6,341 bases of DNA, taken from contig CAMLHP010000117.1 in assembly GCA_946479805.1 (NCBI GenBank), positions 1 to 6,341 on the forward strand, given 5' to 3'. Position numbers and translations under genes: made by a program. This stretch comes from an uncultured Gemmatimonadota bacterium (GTDB taxonomy: Bacteria; Gemmatimonadota; Gemmatimonadetes; Gemmatimonadales; GWC2-71-9). Of the stretch, positions 1 to 6,120 are shown one piece after another; position 1 is the first letter of the stretch, and each line of letters starts with the position of its first letter. The notes beneath the pieces are model-generated. The model worked only from the letters and a program-made list of their open reading frames with translations, had not been told where the DNA came from and did no database searches.

Positions 1-125
1 CCGAGAACGCGATCAGCATGATCGTCAACGGCTTCTGCAAGGAAGTGTTCAAGGAACTCCCGATGGAGTTCGCGGTCGAAGCGCAGAAGCTGCTGGGGGT
101 GAGTCTTGAGGGGAGTGTGGGGTAG
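1..125 (+). CDS. sufB: SufB, Fe-S cluster assembly scaffold protein (C-terminal 40 residues only)
   Basis: Partial gene cut by the left edge; the reading frame begins at base 3 and ends at a TAG at 123-125. The visible residues include [19 protein letters not shown] and a tail ending SLEGSVG, typical of the SufB C-terminus. Family knowledge: SufB pairs with SufD and two SufC subunits in the cytosolic SufBC2D complex, where Fe-S clusters are built from iron and SufS-derived sulfur. The catalytic residues of SufB lie upstream of the window and cannot be checked. Identity is supported by these residues and by sufC, sufD, sufS and sufU following directly. Having sufB first differs from Bacillus, where the order is sufCDSUB. 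Confidence 0.93.
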   Translation, partial: ENAISMIVNGFCKEVFKELPMEFAVEAQKLLGVSLEGSVG

Positions 126-135
126 TTGGGAGTCA

Positions 136-196
136 GGCGTAGGGCATAGGGCTTAGGGCAATAAGGCCCTATGCCTTACGCCCTATGCCATACGCC
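136..196 (+). repeat. Heptamer-built imperfect inverted repeat (hairpin) between sufB and sufC
   Basis: Bases 136-160 can pair with 172-196: 22 of 25 positions match, with mismatches at 142, 153 and 156, leaving an 11-base loop. Each arm is itself a run of 7-base units of the form RGGCNTA: GGCGTA, GGGCATA and GGGCTTA on the left; GGCGTA, TGGCATA, GGGCGTA and AGGCATA on the complement of the right. There is no T run after the stem, so it does not look like an intrinsic terminator. The sufC ribosome binding site begins 8 bases after it. It may be a dispersed intergenic repeat, an mRNA processing or stability element, or both; function is inference. Confidence 0.8.
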
Positions 197-203
197 ACTT
201 ATT

Positions 204-210
204 GGAGGAG
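204..210 (+). promoter_or_regulatory. sufC ribosome binding site, decides a TTG start
   Basis: GGAGGAG at 204-210 lies 8 bases before the TTG at 219. It is the only good Shine-Dalgarno sequence near the start of sufC. It rules against the in-frame ATG at 171, which sits inside the hairpin and has no such motif in front of it. Confidence 0.85.
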
Positions 211-218
211 TACCAGAC

Positions 219-983
219 TTGCTTCACATTACCGACCTCCGCGCCAGCGCGGGTGAGAACCAGATCCTCAAGGGCATCACCCTCTCGGTCAACCCGGGCG
301 AAGTGCACGCCATCATGGGGCCCAACGGCTCGGGCAAGAGCACGCTGGCCCAGGTGCTGGCGGGGCATCCGGCCTACGAAGTGACCGGTGGGAGCGTGAC
401 ATATCAGGGTGAGGACCTGCTGGAGCTGGAGCCCGAGGAGCGGGCCCAGAAGGGCATCTTCCTCGCCTTCCAGTACCCGGTCGAGATCCCCGGCGTGTCC
501 AACGCGTACTTCCTGCGCGCGGCCTACAACGAGCTGCGGAAGTCTCGGGGTGAAGAGGAGGTCGATCCTATCGACTTCATGGACGTCCTCGAGCAGAAGC
601 TCAAGGTGGTCGAGTGGGGTCCCGAGATCATGAGCCGGGCGGTCAACAGCGGATTCTCCGGTGGCGAGAAGAAGCGAAATGAGATCCTCCAGATGGCGGT
701 GCTGGAGCCGAAGCTCGCCATCCTGGACGAGACCGATTCGGGGCTCGACATCGACGCGCTCCGGATCGTGGCGGGTGGAGTAAACAAGCTCCGCAGCCCT
801 GATCGCGCGTTCATTGTGGTGACCCACTATCAGCGGCTGCTCAACTACATCGTCCCCGACTACGTGCACGTTCTGGCCGAGGGCCGGATCGTGAAGTCGG
901 GGGGCAAGGAACTGGCGATGGAGCTGGAGGCCCGGGGCTACGAATGGGTGGCGGAGCAGGCCACCGCGGGAGCAGGCGCGTGA
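219..983 (+). CDS. sufC: SufC, ABC-type ATPase of the SUF Fe-S assembly complex
   Basis: 254 residues from a TTG start, the normal SufC size. The start is chosen because the family alignment begins at LLHITDLRAS and GGAGGAG sits 8 bases upstream; the in-frame ATG at 171 would add 16 residues encoded by the hairpin. Visible ATPase elements: Walker A GPNGSGKST at residues 34-42, Q-loop glutamine 85 in FQYP, ABC signature FSGGEKKRNE near 146-155, Walker B LAILDE ending at 171, D-loop SGLD 174-177 and H-loop histidine 203. The stretch ETDSGLDIDALRIV is characteristic of SufC among ABC proteins. Family knowledge: a cytosolic ATPase with no membrane partner, driving conformational change in SufB-SufD. 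Its TGA overlaps the sufD start as GTGA, implying translational coupling. Confidence 0.96.
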   Translation: MLHITDLRASAGENQILKGITLSVNPGEVHAIMGPNGSGKSTLAQVLAGHPAYEVTGGSVTYQGEDLLELEPEERAQKGIFLAFQYPVEIPGVSNAYFLRAAYNELRKSRGEEEVDPIDFMDVLEQKLKVVEWGPEIMSRAVNSGFSGGEKKRNEILQMAVLEPKLAILDETDSGLDIDALRIVAGGVNKLRSPDRAFIVVTHYQRLLNYIVPDYVHVLAEGRIVKSGGKELAMELEARGYEWVAEQATAGAGA

Positions 984-2284
984 CGGCAGAAACGTACGTG
1001 AACGAGTTCGAGGCGTTCACCGCCAACGGTGGTGCGAGTCCCGAGTGGCTTGCGCCAGTCCGGAAGCAGGCGTTTGGCCGTTTTGCCGAAGTCGGATTCC
1101 CGACTTCGAAGGACGAGGAGTGGCGCTTCACTTCGGTCACGCCCATCGCCAGCCGCCAGTTCTCGGCGCCGCCGGTCGCCACAGTCACGGCAGCCGAACT
1201 CGAGCCGTTCATCTTCGGCCACCCCGAGTGGCCCCGGCTGGTGTTTGTGAATGGCAGGTATGACGCGGGCCTCTCGCACCTGCCGCAGCTCGCCGCCGGC
1301 GTGCACGCGGGCTCGCTTGACCAGGCACTCCGCGACGATCCGTCGCTCGCTGTCAATCTGGCCCGTCACGCGCCGGTGGAGCAGAGCGCCTTCACCGCGC
1401 TCAATACCGCATTCCTCCGGGAAGGCGCGTTTGTCCATGTGCCGGCCGGCGTGCAGCTCGACGCCCCGATCAACGTGCTTTTCGTCAGCACTACAGAGGC
1501 GGCGGACTCGGTAACCCATCCCCGGAACCTCTTCCTGGTGGACCGCGAGGCGCGGGCCTCGATGGTCGAGAGCTACGTGACCCTGGCGCCGGGCACGACC
1601 TACTTCACAAATGCGGTGACCGAGGTGGTGTCGGGCCCCGGTGCCTGGACCGAGCACACCCGGATCCAGCGCGAGAGCGAGTCCGCTTTCCATGTGGGGT
1701 TGACCCACGTGGAGCAGGATCGCGATAGCCACTACCGGTCGTTCACTCTCGCCATGGGCGGCGCGATCGCTCGCCACAACCTCCACGTCCGGCTCAACGC
1801 GCCCAACGTTGAGACCCTGATGTACGGGCTCTACCTGACGCGCGGCGAGCAGCTGGTGGACAACCACACCGCCATCTACCACGACCATCCCGACTGCCGC
1901 AGCTGGGAGGTTTACAAGGGCGTGATGCAGGACAATTCGCACGCGGTGTTCAACGGCAAGGTGTTCGTTGAGCCGGAGGCCCAGCGCACCGACGCCAAGC
2001 AGACCAACCGCAACCTGCTCCTCTCCCGCGGCGCGAGGGTGGACACCAAGCCGCAGCTGGAGATCTTCGCCGACGACGTGAAGTGCACCCACGGCGCCAC
2101 CGTGGGCCAGCTGGACGAGACAGCGATGTTCTACGCCCGGAGCCGGGGCATTCCGGCAGCGTCCGCCCGCCGGTTGCTGACCCACGCCTTCGCGGCAGAA
2201 GTCGTCGCCGAAGTCGCACTGCAGCCGGTGCGAGAAGAGTTGGAGCGGCTGGTGCACGAGCGGCTCAACCTGCTCTCGGAGTGA
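980..2284 (+). CDS. sufD: SufD, Fe-S cluster assembly scaffold subunit
   Basis: 434 residues from a GTG that overlaps the sufC stop (GTGA, 980-983); GGGAG at 968-972 is 7 bases upstream. The in-frame ATG at 944 would add 12 residues inside sufC and has a poorer ribosome binding site. The N-terminal region carries FPTSKDEEWRFTSVTP, the usual SufD helical entry. A right-handed beta-helix core follows, and the C-terminal part has DDVKCTHGATVGQLDE and FYARSRGI, diagnostic of the SufB/SufD family. The histidine at 371 within KCTHGAT corresponds to the conserved SufD histidine implicated, together with a SufB cysteine, in cluster formation. Family knowledge: SufD forms a heterodimer with SufB and binds one SufC; the complex is cytosolic and also linked to iron acquisition. 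Confidence 0.95.
   Translation: MTAETYVNEFEAFTANGGASPEWLAPVRKQAFGRFAEVGFPTSKDEEWRFTSVTPIASRQFSAPPVATVTAAELEPFIFGHPEWPRLVFVNGRYDAGLSHLPQLAAGVHAGSLDQALRDDPSLAVNLARHAPVEQSAFTALNTAFLREGAFVHVPAGVQLDAPINVLFVSTTEAADSVTHPRNLFLVDREARASMVESYVTLAPGTTYFTNAVTEVVSGPGAWTEHTRIQRESESAFHVGLTHVEQDRDSHYRSFTLAMGGAIARHNLHVRLNAPNVETLMYGLYLTRGEQLVDNHTAIYHDHPDCRSWEVYKGVMQDNSHAVFNGKVFVEPEAQRTDAKQTNRNLLLSRGARVDTKPQLEIFADDVKCTHGATVGQLDETAMFYARSRGIPAASARRLLTHAFAAEVVAEVALQPVREELERLVHERLNLLSE
2278..2281 (+). promoter_or_regulatory. sufS ribosome binding site favouring the GTG at 2287
   Basis: GGAG at 2278-2281 stands 5 bases before the GTG at 2287. A second in-frame GTG at 2281 overlaps the sufD stop as GTGA but has no Shine-Dalgarno motif at a useful distance. 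The two starts differ by two residues. Confidence 0.55.
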
Positions 2285-2286
2285 CA

Positions 2287-3546
2287 GTGCCAGCCGTTCG
2301 ACCAGCCGCCGAGCCGCCGAGCCGCCGAACGGCCCAGCTGCTCGACGTCCGGCACGACTTCCCGATCTTTGCTACCCGCCGAAACGGCAAGCCGCTGGTG
2401 TATCTCGACAGTGCCGCCACCAGCCAGAAGCCGCTGGCGGTGCTCGAGGCCGAGCGCCAGTTCTACGAGACCTCCAACGCCAATATCCATCGGGGCGTCT
2501 ATCACCTGAGCGCCGAGGCCACTCGACTGTATGACGAAGCCCGCGAGCGGCTGGCGCGCTACCTCGGTGCCGAGCACCCGCACGAGGTGATCTTCACCCG
2601 CGGCACCACCGAGGGCATCAACCTGGTGGCCCAGAGCTGGGGCCGCGCCAACCTCACGCCGGGCGATCAGATCCTGCTGACGGAGATGGAGCACCACTCC
2701 AACATCGTGCCCTGGCAGCTGGTTGCGGAGCCGACCGGAGCGGTGGTGAAAGCGGTGCCGGTCACCGACAACGGCGAATTGGATCTCGACGGCTTTCGGG
2801 AGCTGCTGACCAGCCGGACGAAAGTTGTTGCGCTGGCCCATGTCTCGAACGCGCTCGGCACCATCAATCAGGTTCGTGAGGTGGCGGACCTGGCCCATGC
2901 CGCGGGTGCGGTAGTCGTGGTGGATGGGGCTCAGTCGGCGCCGCACCTGCCGGTGGACGTGAAGGCGCTGGGCGCCGACTTCTTTGCCTGCTCCAGCCAC
3001 AAGATGCTGGGCCCCACCGGGATGGGGGCGCTCTACGGCCGCGAGTCGCTGCTGGACGCGATGCCGCCCTGGATGGGTGGTGGAGACATGATCGACCATG
3101 TGTCGTTCGAGCGGACCACCTACGCACCGCTGCCCGCCAAGTTCGAAGCTGGCACGCCCAATATTGCCGGCGCCATCGGCTTCGGGGCCGCGGCGGAGTA
3201 CATCCAGGGGATCGGTCGGGAAGCGATCACCGCCCACGAGCACGCGCTGCTGGAGTACGCCACGGCGGCGGTGCGTGAGGTGCCTGGGCTTCGCGTCATC
3301 GGCACTGCCAAGGCAAAGGCGTCCGTGTTGTCGTTCGTGATGAACGGGATCCACCCGCACGACATCGGCACCATCCTGGACGACGACAACGTCTGCGTTC
3401 GCGCGGGGCACCACTGTGCCCAGCCGCTGATGCGCCGGCTGGGCGTGTCGTCCACGGCCCGGGCGTCGTTCGCGCTCTACAACAACGAGGCCGATGCTGA
3501 CGCGCTGGTGCGCGGGCTCCATCGGGCGCGGGAGCTCTTCGGCTGA
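2287..3546 (+). CDS. sufS: SufS, group II cysteine desulfurase (PLP-dependent)
   Basis: 419 residues from GTG 2287 (421 if GTG 2281 is used). A class V aminotransferase-fold enzyme that converts L-cysteine to alanine and an enzyme persulfide. The conserved fold starts at VRHDFPIF and LVYLDSAATSQKP. PLP-site features: EMEHHSNIVPW with histidines 136-137, VVVDGAQ with aspartate 213, and SSHKMLGPTG with Schiff-base lysine 239. The sulfur-carrying cysteine is C377 in RAGHHCAQP, followed by the short SufS-type loop rather than the longer IscS one. The first 15 or so residues are a Pro/Arg/Ala-rich extension encoded by an octamer repeat and are not part of the usual family core. sufU follows with a one-base overlap (TGATG), fitting the SufS-SufU pairing in which SufU accepts the persulfide from this cysteine. 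Confidence 0.95.
   Translation: MPAVRPAAEPPSRRTAQLLDVRHDFPIFATRRNGKPLVYLDSAATSQKPLAVLEAERQFYETSNANIHRGVYHLSAEATRLYDEARERLARYLGAEHPHEVIFTRGTTEGINLVAQSWGRANLTPGDQILLTEMEHHSNIVPWQLVAEPTGAVVKAVPVTDNGELDLDGFRELLTSRTKVVALAHVSNALGTINQVREVADLAHAAGAVVVVDGAQSAPHLPVDVKALGADFFACSSHKMLGPTGMGALYGRESLLDAMPPWMGGGDMIDHVSFERTTYAPLPAKFEAGTPNIAGAIGFGAAAEYIQGIGREAITAHEHALLEYATAAVREVPGLRVIGTAKAKASVLSFVMNGIHPHDIGTILDDDNVCVRAGHHCAQPLMRRLGVSSTARASFALYNNEADADALVRGLHRARELFG
2304..2327 (+). repeat. Three tandem copies of AGCCGCCG within the sufS 5' end
   Basis: The octamer AGCCGCCG occurs three times without gap (2304-2311, 2312-2319, 2320-2327). It is bracketed by inverted 8-mers GCCGTTCG (2293-2300) and CGAACGGC (2326-2333). 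The unit is not a multiple of three, so gain or loss of one copy would shift the sufS frame. It encodes the non-conserved Pro/Ala/Glu/Arg extension before the SufS core. Confidence 0.75.
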
Positions 3547-3989
3547 TGGCCACGATGAGCGAGCTGTACCAGAACGTCATCCTGGACCACAACCGGACTC
3601 CCAGGAACTTCCGGCAGATCCCGGATGCCACCGGCCACGCCGAGGGGCGGAACCCGCTTTGCGGCGACCAGCTGGACGTCTGGATCAGGGAAGACAGCGC
3701 CGGGAAGATCGAAGACGTGAGCTTCGAGGGCTCGGGCTGCGCCATCAGCAAGGCCAGCGCGTCGCTCATGACCCAGGCGGTGAAGGGCAAGACTCGAAGT
3801 GAAGCGCTGGCGCTGTTCGAGCGGTTCCACGCGCTGGTCACCGGCCGCGCGAAGGACCAGGAAAACCTGGGCAAGCTGGCGGTGTTCAGCGGGGTGGCCG
3901 AGTTCCCGGTCCGGGTGAAGTGCGCCAGCCTGAGCTGGCATACCCTCAAGGCCGCGCTGGAGCAGGAGCAGACAGTTTCTACTGAATGA
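3546..3989 (+). CDS. sufU: SufU, zinc-dependent sulfur acceptor for SufS
   Basis: 147 residues, IscU-like fold. The ATG at 3546 shares its A with the sufS stop; GGGAG at 3530-3534 is 11 bases upstream. A second ATG at 3555 (MSELYQN) is an alternative start. N-terminal MSELYQNVILDHNRTPRNF is typical. The four positions that in SufU bind zinc are present: C39 and D41 in PLCGDQLD, C65 in GSGCAIS, C126 in RVKCASLSW. The insertion between the second and third cysteines (about residues 98-120, LVTGRAKDQENLGKLAVF) separates SufU from true IscU scaffolds. Family knowledge: SufU swaps a zinc ligand with the SufS active-site cysteine to receive the persulfide and passes sulfur to SufBCD; it acts as a transferase, not a scaffold. 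Its position directly after sufS supports this. Confidence 0.95.
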   Translation: MATMSELYQNVILDHNRTPRNFRQIPDATGHAEGRNPLCGDQLDVWIREDSAGKIEDVSFEGSGCAISKASASLMTQAVKGKTRSEALALFERFHALVTGRAKDQENLGKLAVFSGVAEFPVRVKCASLSWHTLKAALEQEQTVSTE

Positions 3990-4004
3990 TGACCACAGCA
4001 TTTC

Positions 4005-4010
4005 AAGGAG
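4005..4010 (+). promoter_or_regulatory. Ribosome binding site of the bacilliredoxin gene
   Basis: AAGGAG lies 9 bases before the ATG at 4020. It is the strongest Shine-Dalgarno match of the + strand genes after that of sufC, and sits in a 30-base gap after sufU, so this gene can be translated independently of the upstream ones. Confidence 0.8.
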
Positions 4011-4019
4011 CGTAGCAGA

Positions 4020-4448
4020 ATGCCTTACCCGCCGGCCCTGGTGGCCCCGATGCGTCAGGAGATGACTGACATGGGGGCGTCCGAGCTTACAACTGTTGCC
4101 GAGGTGGATGCCGTGCTGGCTGACCACCGCGGTACCACACTCGTGTTCGTGAATTCGGTGTGCGGCTGCGCGGCGGGGAATGCCCGGCCGGCGCTGTCCG
4201 AGGCGCTGAAGCATGAGACGAAGCCCGACCGGATCGTTACGGTGTTCGCGGGGCAGGACCTCGAGGCCACGTCGCGGGCCCGGCAGTACTTCGCCGAGTA
4301 CCAGCCATCGTCGCCCTCGGTGGCGCTGCTCCGGGACGGAGAGGTAGTGCACTTCGTCCACCGGCACGAGATCGAGGGACGTCATCCGCAGGCCATCGCG
4401 GAGAACCTGACCACCGCTTTCGACAAGTTCTGTGGCGCAGTCGCCTGA
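4020..4448 (+). CDS. Bacilliredoxin, BrxA/BrxB (YphP, DUF1094) family
   Basis: 142 residues, thioredoxin fold. N-terminal MPYPPALVAPMRQEMTDMGASEL and the active-site region FVNSVCGCAAGNARP, with the CGC motif at residues 48-50, are the marks of the YphP/BrxA family. FAEYQPSSPSVALLRDGE resembles the strand leading to the family's C-terminal half. A further cysteine, C138, lies near the C-terminus. Family knowledge: in Bacillus these proteins remove bacillithiol from S-bacillithiolated proteins; CGC proteins have weak disulfide isomerase activity. Whether this organism makes bacillithiol cannot be judged here. Placement 30 bases after sufU suggests a role in keeping SUF thiols or target proteins reduced, which is inference. 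BrxA and BrxB cannot be told apart from the sequence alone, so no symbol is given. The last 17 bases overlap the next gene. Confidence 0.9.
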   Translation: MPYPPALVAPMRQEMTDMGASELTTVAEVDAVLADHRGTTLVFVNSVCGCAAGNARPALSEALKHETKPDRIVTVFAGQDLEATSRARQYFAEYQPSSPSVALLRDGEVVHFVHRHEIEGRHPQAIAENLTTAFDKFCGAVA

Positions 4449-4713
4449 GGCGGGGTTCGCCTATCACAAGAACCGGCAGGAGCTCCACGGCATCACGGTG
4501 GTGGTGACCGGGGTGTCGGGCACGACCTGGGTGGGCCGGTTCCACGAGCAGAATGCCGAGGGCGTGGTGCTGAAGGATGTCGGCATCCACGACGGTTCCG
4601 CGGGACCGCCGGAGCAGTGGCTGGCCCAGGCCCGCAAGTTCGGGATCCGGGTGGACGAGCGGGCGGTGCTGGTGCCGGCGGCGGAAGTAGTGGGGATCGA
4701 AAGGCTGAGTTGA
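4432..4713 (+). CDS. Small orphan protein, possible Sm-like beta-barrel
   Basis: 93 residues; I do not recognise a named family. The GTG at 4432 overlaps the bacilliredoxin gene by 17 bases, has no clear Shine-Dalgarno and is the only usable start: the next in-frame candidates are GTGs inside the conserved-looking strand VVVTGVSG. The predicted layout is a short N-terminal helix (about 8-18), strands ITVVVTGVSG, TTWVGRFHEQ and GVVLKDVGIHDG, a helical insert PPEQWLAQARKFGI (about 59-72), then strands AVLVPAAEVVGIERL. That order (helix, three strands, insert, two strands, with a glycine after the second strand and VxLxDV) resembles an LSm/Hfq-type small barrel, but this is inference from pattern only. 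No cysteine, signal peptide or membrane segment is present. It ends the suf transcription unit and precedes the terminator by about 45 bases. Confidence 0.72.
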   Translation: MAQSPEAGFAYHKNRQELHGITVVVTGVSGTTWVGRFHEQNAEGVVLKDVGIHDGSAGPPEQWLAQARKFGIRVDERAVLVPAAEVVGIERLS

Positions 4714-4730
4714 TCCCGAACTACAGCTGG

Positions 4731-4795
4731 GGAACTGCAACGGCGTGAACGGAACTGAAAAAGCGTGAAAGGGAAAGCCCCGTTCACGCTTTTGC
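4731..4795 (+). repeat. Intergenic repeat, copy A (related to an inverted copy at 6295-6341)
   Basis: Contains GGAACTGCAA (4731-4740) and AAAAGCGTGAAAGGG (4759-4773). Both recur exactly on the - strand at 6332-6323 and 6310-6296, in the same order but with spacing 6 bases shorter. Internally GCGTGAACGG (4743-4752) recurs as GCGTGAAAGG (4763-4772), a 20-base period. The right part, 4778-4795, also matches 6295-6312 directly at 17 of 18 bases because the element is partly palindromic. It looks like a short dispersed, non-coding repeat. Confidence 0.7.
4759..4793. terminator. Candidate bidirectional intrinsic terminator between convergent units
   Basis: AAAAGCGTGAAAGGG (4759-4773) pairs with bases 4779-4793. 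There are 11 base pairs, one A:G mismatch (4770/4782) and 3 G:C pairs, closing a 5-base loop. The + strand reads out through TTTT (4790-4793) and the - strand through five T residues opposite 4758-4762. It lies 45 bases after the last suf-unit gene and over 100 bases beyond the stop of the convergent lipoprotein gene, so it could serve both. The U tract on the + strand is short, so termination efficiency is uncertain. Confidence 0.65.
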
Positions 4796-4899
4796 TGCCA
4801 CATCCTTGCGGGTTCGCGCTGTATTTCGAACGACTTGATTTCTAGGTCCTTGCTTAAGCGACTGAGCAATCGACGCCCGTTGGCGAGGTATCCATTACC

Positions 4900-6120
4900 T
4901 TATCGTGCGATCGTTGCTATCCCGGGCACTCCGTTCTCGTCCTCAACTACCCCCCACAGCGCGTTCCACTCGATGAGAAGCGGGCGGAAGCCGGACGGAA
5001 TCAAGGCGTCATAAAGCCAACGACCGTCGGCTCCGAAGACAGTCCACCGATAGCGAGGCGGCCGAAGCTCAGGGAACTGCCCTGCTATCAGGGGATGCAC
5101 CGCGGGGCCGCTGTCTATCATTCGTGCCCATACCTCATCCTCGGTGCCAAACATTATATCGCGAACGGAACTTCGCCGTTCTGGGTAGGTTTGCCCCTCG
5201 ATAACGGACGTGAGGAACCTTCGCTGTTGGTCCGACGGCTCGACGCGGTCCAGCGCCTTGGCGGACCGCTCCTCAGTCCCGACAGCTCCACGTATCCACG
5301 CTCGACACATCTGCAGGGGTGCCTCAGCCGGGTGGTAGACGATGACGCAAGCTTCGATCCCGTCGGTCGTGGCTACCGTGTTAACGGGGCCCAAGGCGTA
5401 CAATCCGTGAGGCGCGTACGCCATTGCCGGTGCCATGATTCCATCGAATGAGCCCCATTGTACTTCAGGCAGCGTGAGCAGGCGTCGACCTGTATCGCCT
5501 GCGAGAGGCACGGCCAACACCACGAGCGAATCAGGGGTGTCCGCCACCCGCACCATGCTGGCGGACCAAGGCAGGAGGAGCGAGTCGCGCCACAATGCCA
5601 GCCTCGCGGGCCGGGGCGATCCGTATCCTGCGGGAGGCAGCAGTGTGACCGCCTTGAGCAGCCGCCCATCGAGAGCGAGCCAGCTGAGCCGGAGGGTGTT
5701 TCCGTCCCAGGCGAGGAGGGTGTCTGGCGGGAGGAAGCGCACGCCCTGTACGCGTCGAAACTCGCCTGGGCCGTCACCTTTTCGGCCCAGCGTGCTGACA
5801 AGCGTGCCGCCGCGCCCCAGCACGAAGATGCGAAAGCCGTCCACCACAAAGAGAAGGCTATCCGGCCCCGGCTCTATCTGACTTGGGCGGCTGAGGGAGT
5901 CGCTGCTCCAGACTATCGAAGGCGTCGAGAACCGAACCTCCCCACTATCCGGATCTGGCGATGCGGGCGAGTGGGAGAGGATGACAGCTGTGTCGCCGCG
6001 GTTGGTGCGTTCACCGCTCCATCCGATAGAGTCCACGGCGTCGGAACTGCAGGCGGCACAAAAGCAGGTCGCCACTAGCAGTACGAGGCCCCATTGGTGG
6101 TCTCGAATTCCTCCGCCCAT
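4900..6120 (-). CDS. Six-bladed beta-propeller lipoprotein (function unknown)
   Basis: 406 residues. The ATG at 6120-6118 shares one base with the stop of the upstream gene; GGAGGG (6135-6130 on the - strand) is 9 bases upstream. The N-terminus has the hydrophobic stretch WGLVLLVATCF and then CAACSSD, a lipobox-like site with C24 as the likely lipidated residue; the cysteine at -3 is atypical. A Pro/Ser/Asp-rich linker (about 48-85) precedes the propeller. The repeat FVVDGFRIFVLGRGGTLV and GRKGDGPGEFRRVQGVRF (about 91-129) is the classic six-bladed/NHL-like signature, where GPGEF marks a blade boundary; later blades are more divergent. C258 and C272 could form a disulfide outside the cytoplasm. 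Likely anchored in the envelope; ligand or activity cannot be predicted. Base use looks less GC-biased than in the suf genes. Confidence 0.83.
   Translation of the reverse strand: MGGGIRDHQWGLVLLVATCFCAACSSDAVDSIGWSGERTNRGDTAVILSHSPASPDPDSGEVRFSTPSIVWSSDSLSRPSQIEPGPDSLLFVVDGFRIFVLGRGGTLVSTLGRKGDGPGEFRRVQGVRFLPPDTLLAWDGNTLRLSWLALDGRLLKAVTLLPPAGYGSPRPARLALWRDSLLLPWSASMVRVADTPDSLVVLAVPLAGDTGRRLLTLPEVQWGSFDGIMAPAMAYAPHGLYALGPVNTVATTDGIEACVIVYHPAEAPLQMCRAWIRGAVGTEERSAKALDRVEPSDQQRRFLTSVIEGQTYPERRSSVRDIMFGTEDEVWARMIDSGPAVHPLIAGQFPELRPPRYRWTVFGADGRWLYDALIPSGFRPLLIEWNALWGVVEDENGVPGIATIAR

Noticed and set aside
136..196. Heptamer array as a CRISPR array or intrinsic terminator
   Set aside because: The units are 7 bases with no spacers, no cas genes are present, and no T run follows the stem; the structure is internal to an operon.
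171..218. Longer sufC start at the ATG at 171
   Set aside because: It lies in the hairpin, lacks a ribosome binding site and adds 16 residues not seen in SufC proteins; the TTG at 219 has GGAGGAG 8 bases upstream.
944..979. Longer sufD start at the ATG at 944
   Set aside because: It would overlap sufC by 40 bases with a poorer ribosome binding site; the GTG at 980 gives the usual GTGA coupling.
2083..2286. sufS reading frame open back to an ATG at 2083
   Set aside because: This stretch is inside sufD, encodes an Arg/Ala/Pro-rich out-of-frame shadow and precedes the natural starts at 2281/2287.
938..3522. Long antisense ORFs opposite sufD and sufS (938-2257 and 2131-3522)
   Set aside because: They overlap each other and confident genes, have His/Arg/Val-rich compositions typical of reverse-frame shadows in GC-rich DNA and show no domain motif.
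3477..4869. Antisense ORFs opposite sufU, the bacilliredoxin gene and the orphan gene
   Set aside because: Shadows of recognised + strand genes; no recognisable motif or ribosome binding site.
4796..4899. A further gene, promoter or RNA between the terminator and the lipoprotein stop
   Set aside because: No convincing start with ribosome binding site, promoter pair or additional stable hairpin was seen in these 104 bases.
5095..6078. + strand ORFs opposite the lipoprotein gene (5095-5451, 5435-5881, 5458-6078)
   Set aside because: The - strand frame has a lipobox, a GPGEF blade motif and a good ribosome binding site; the + strand products have no family features.
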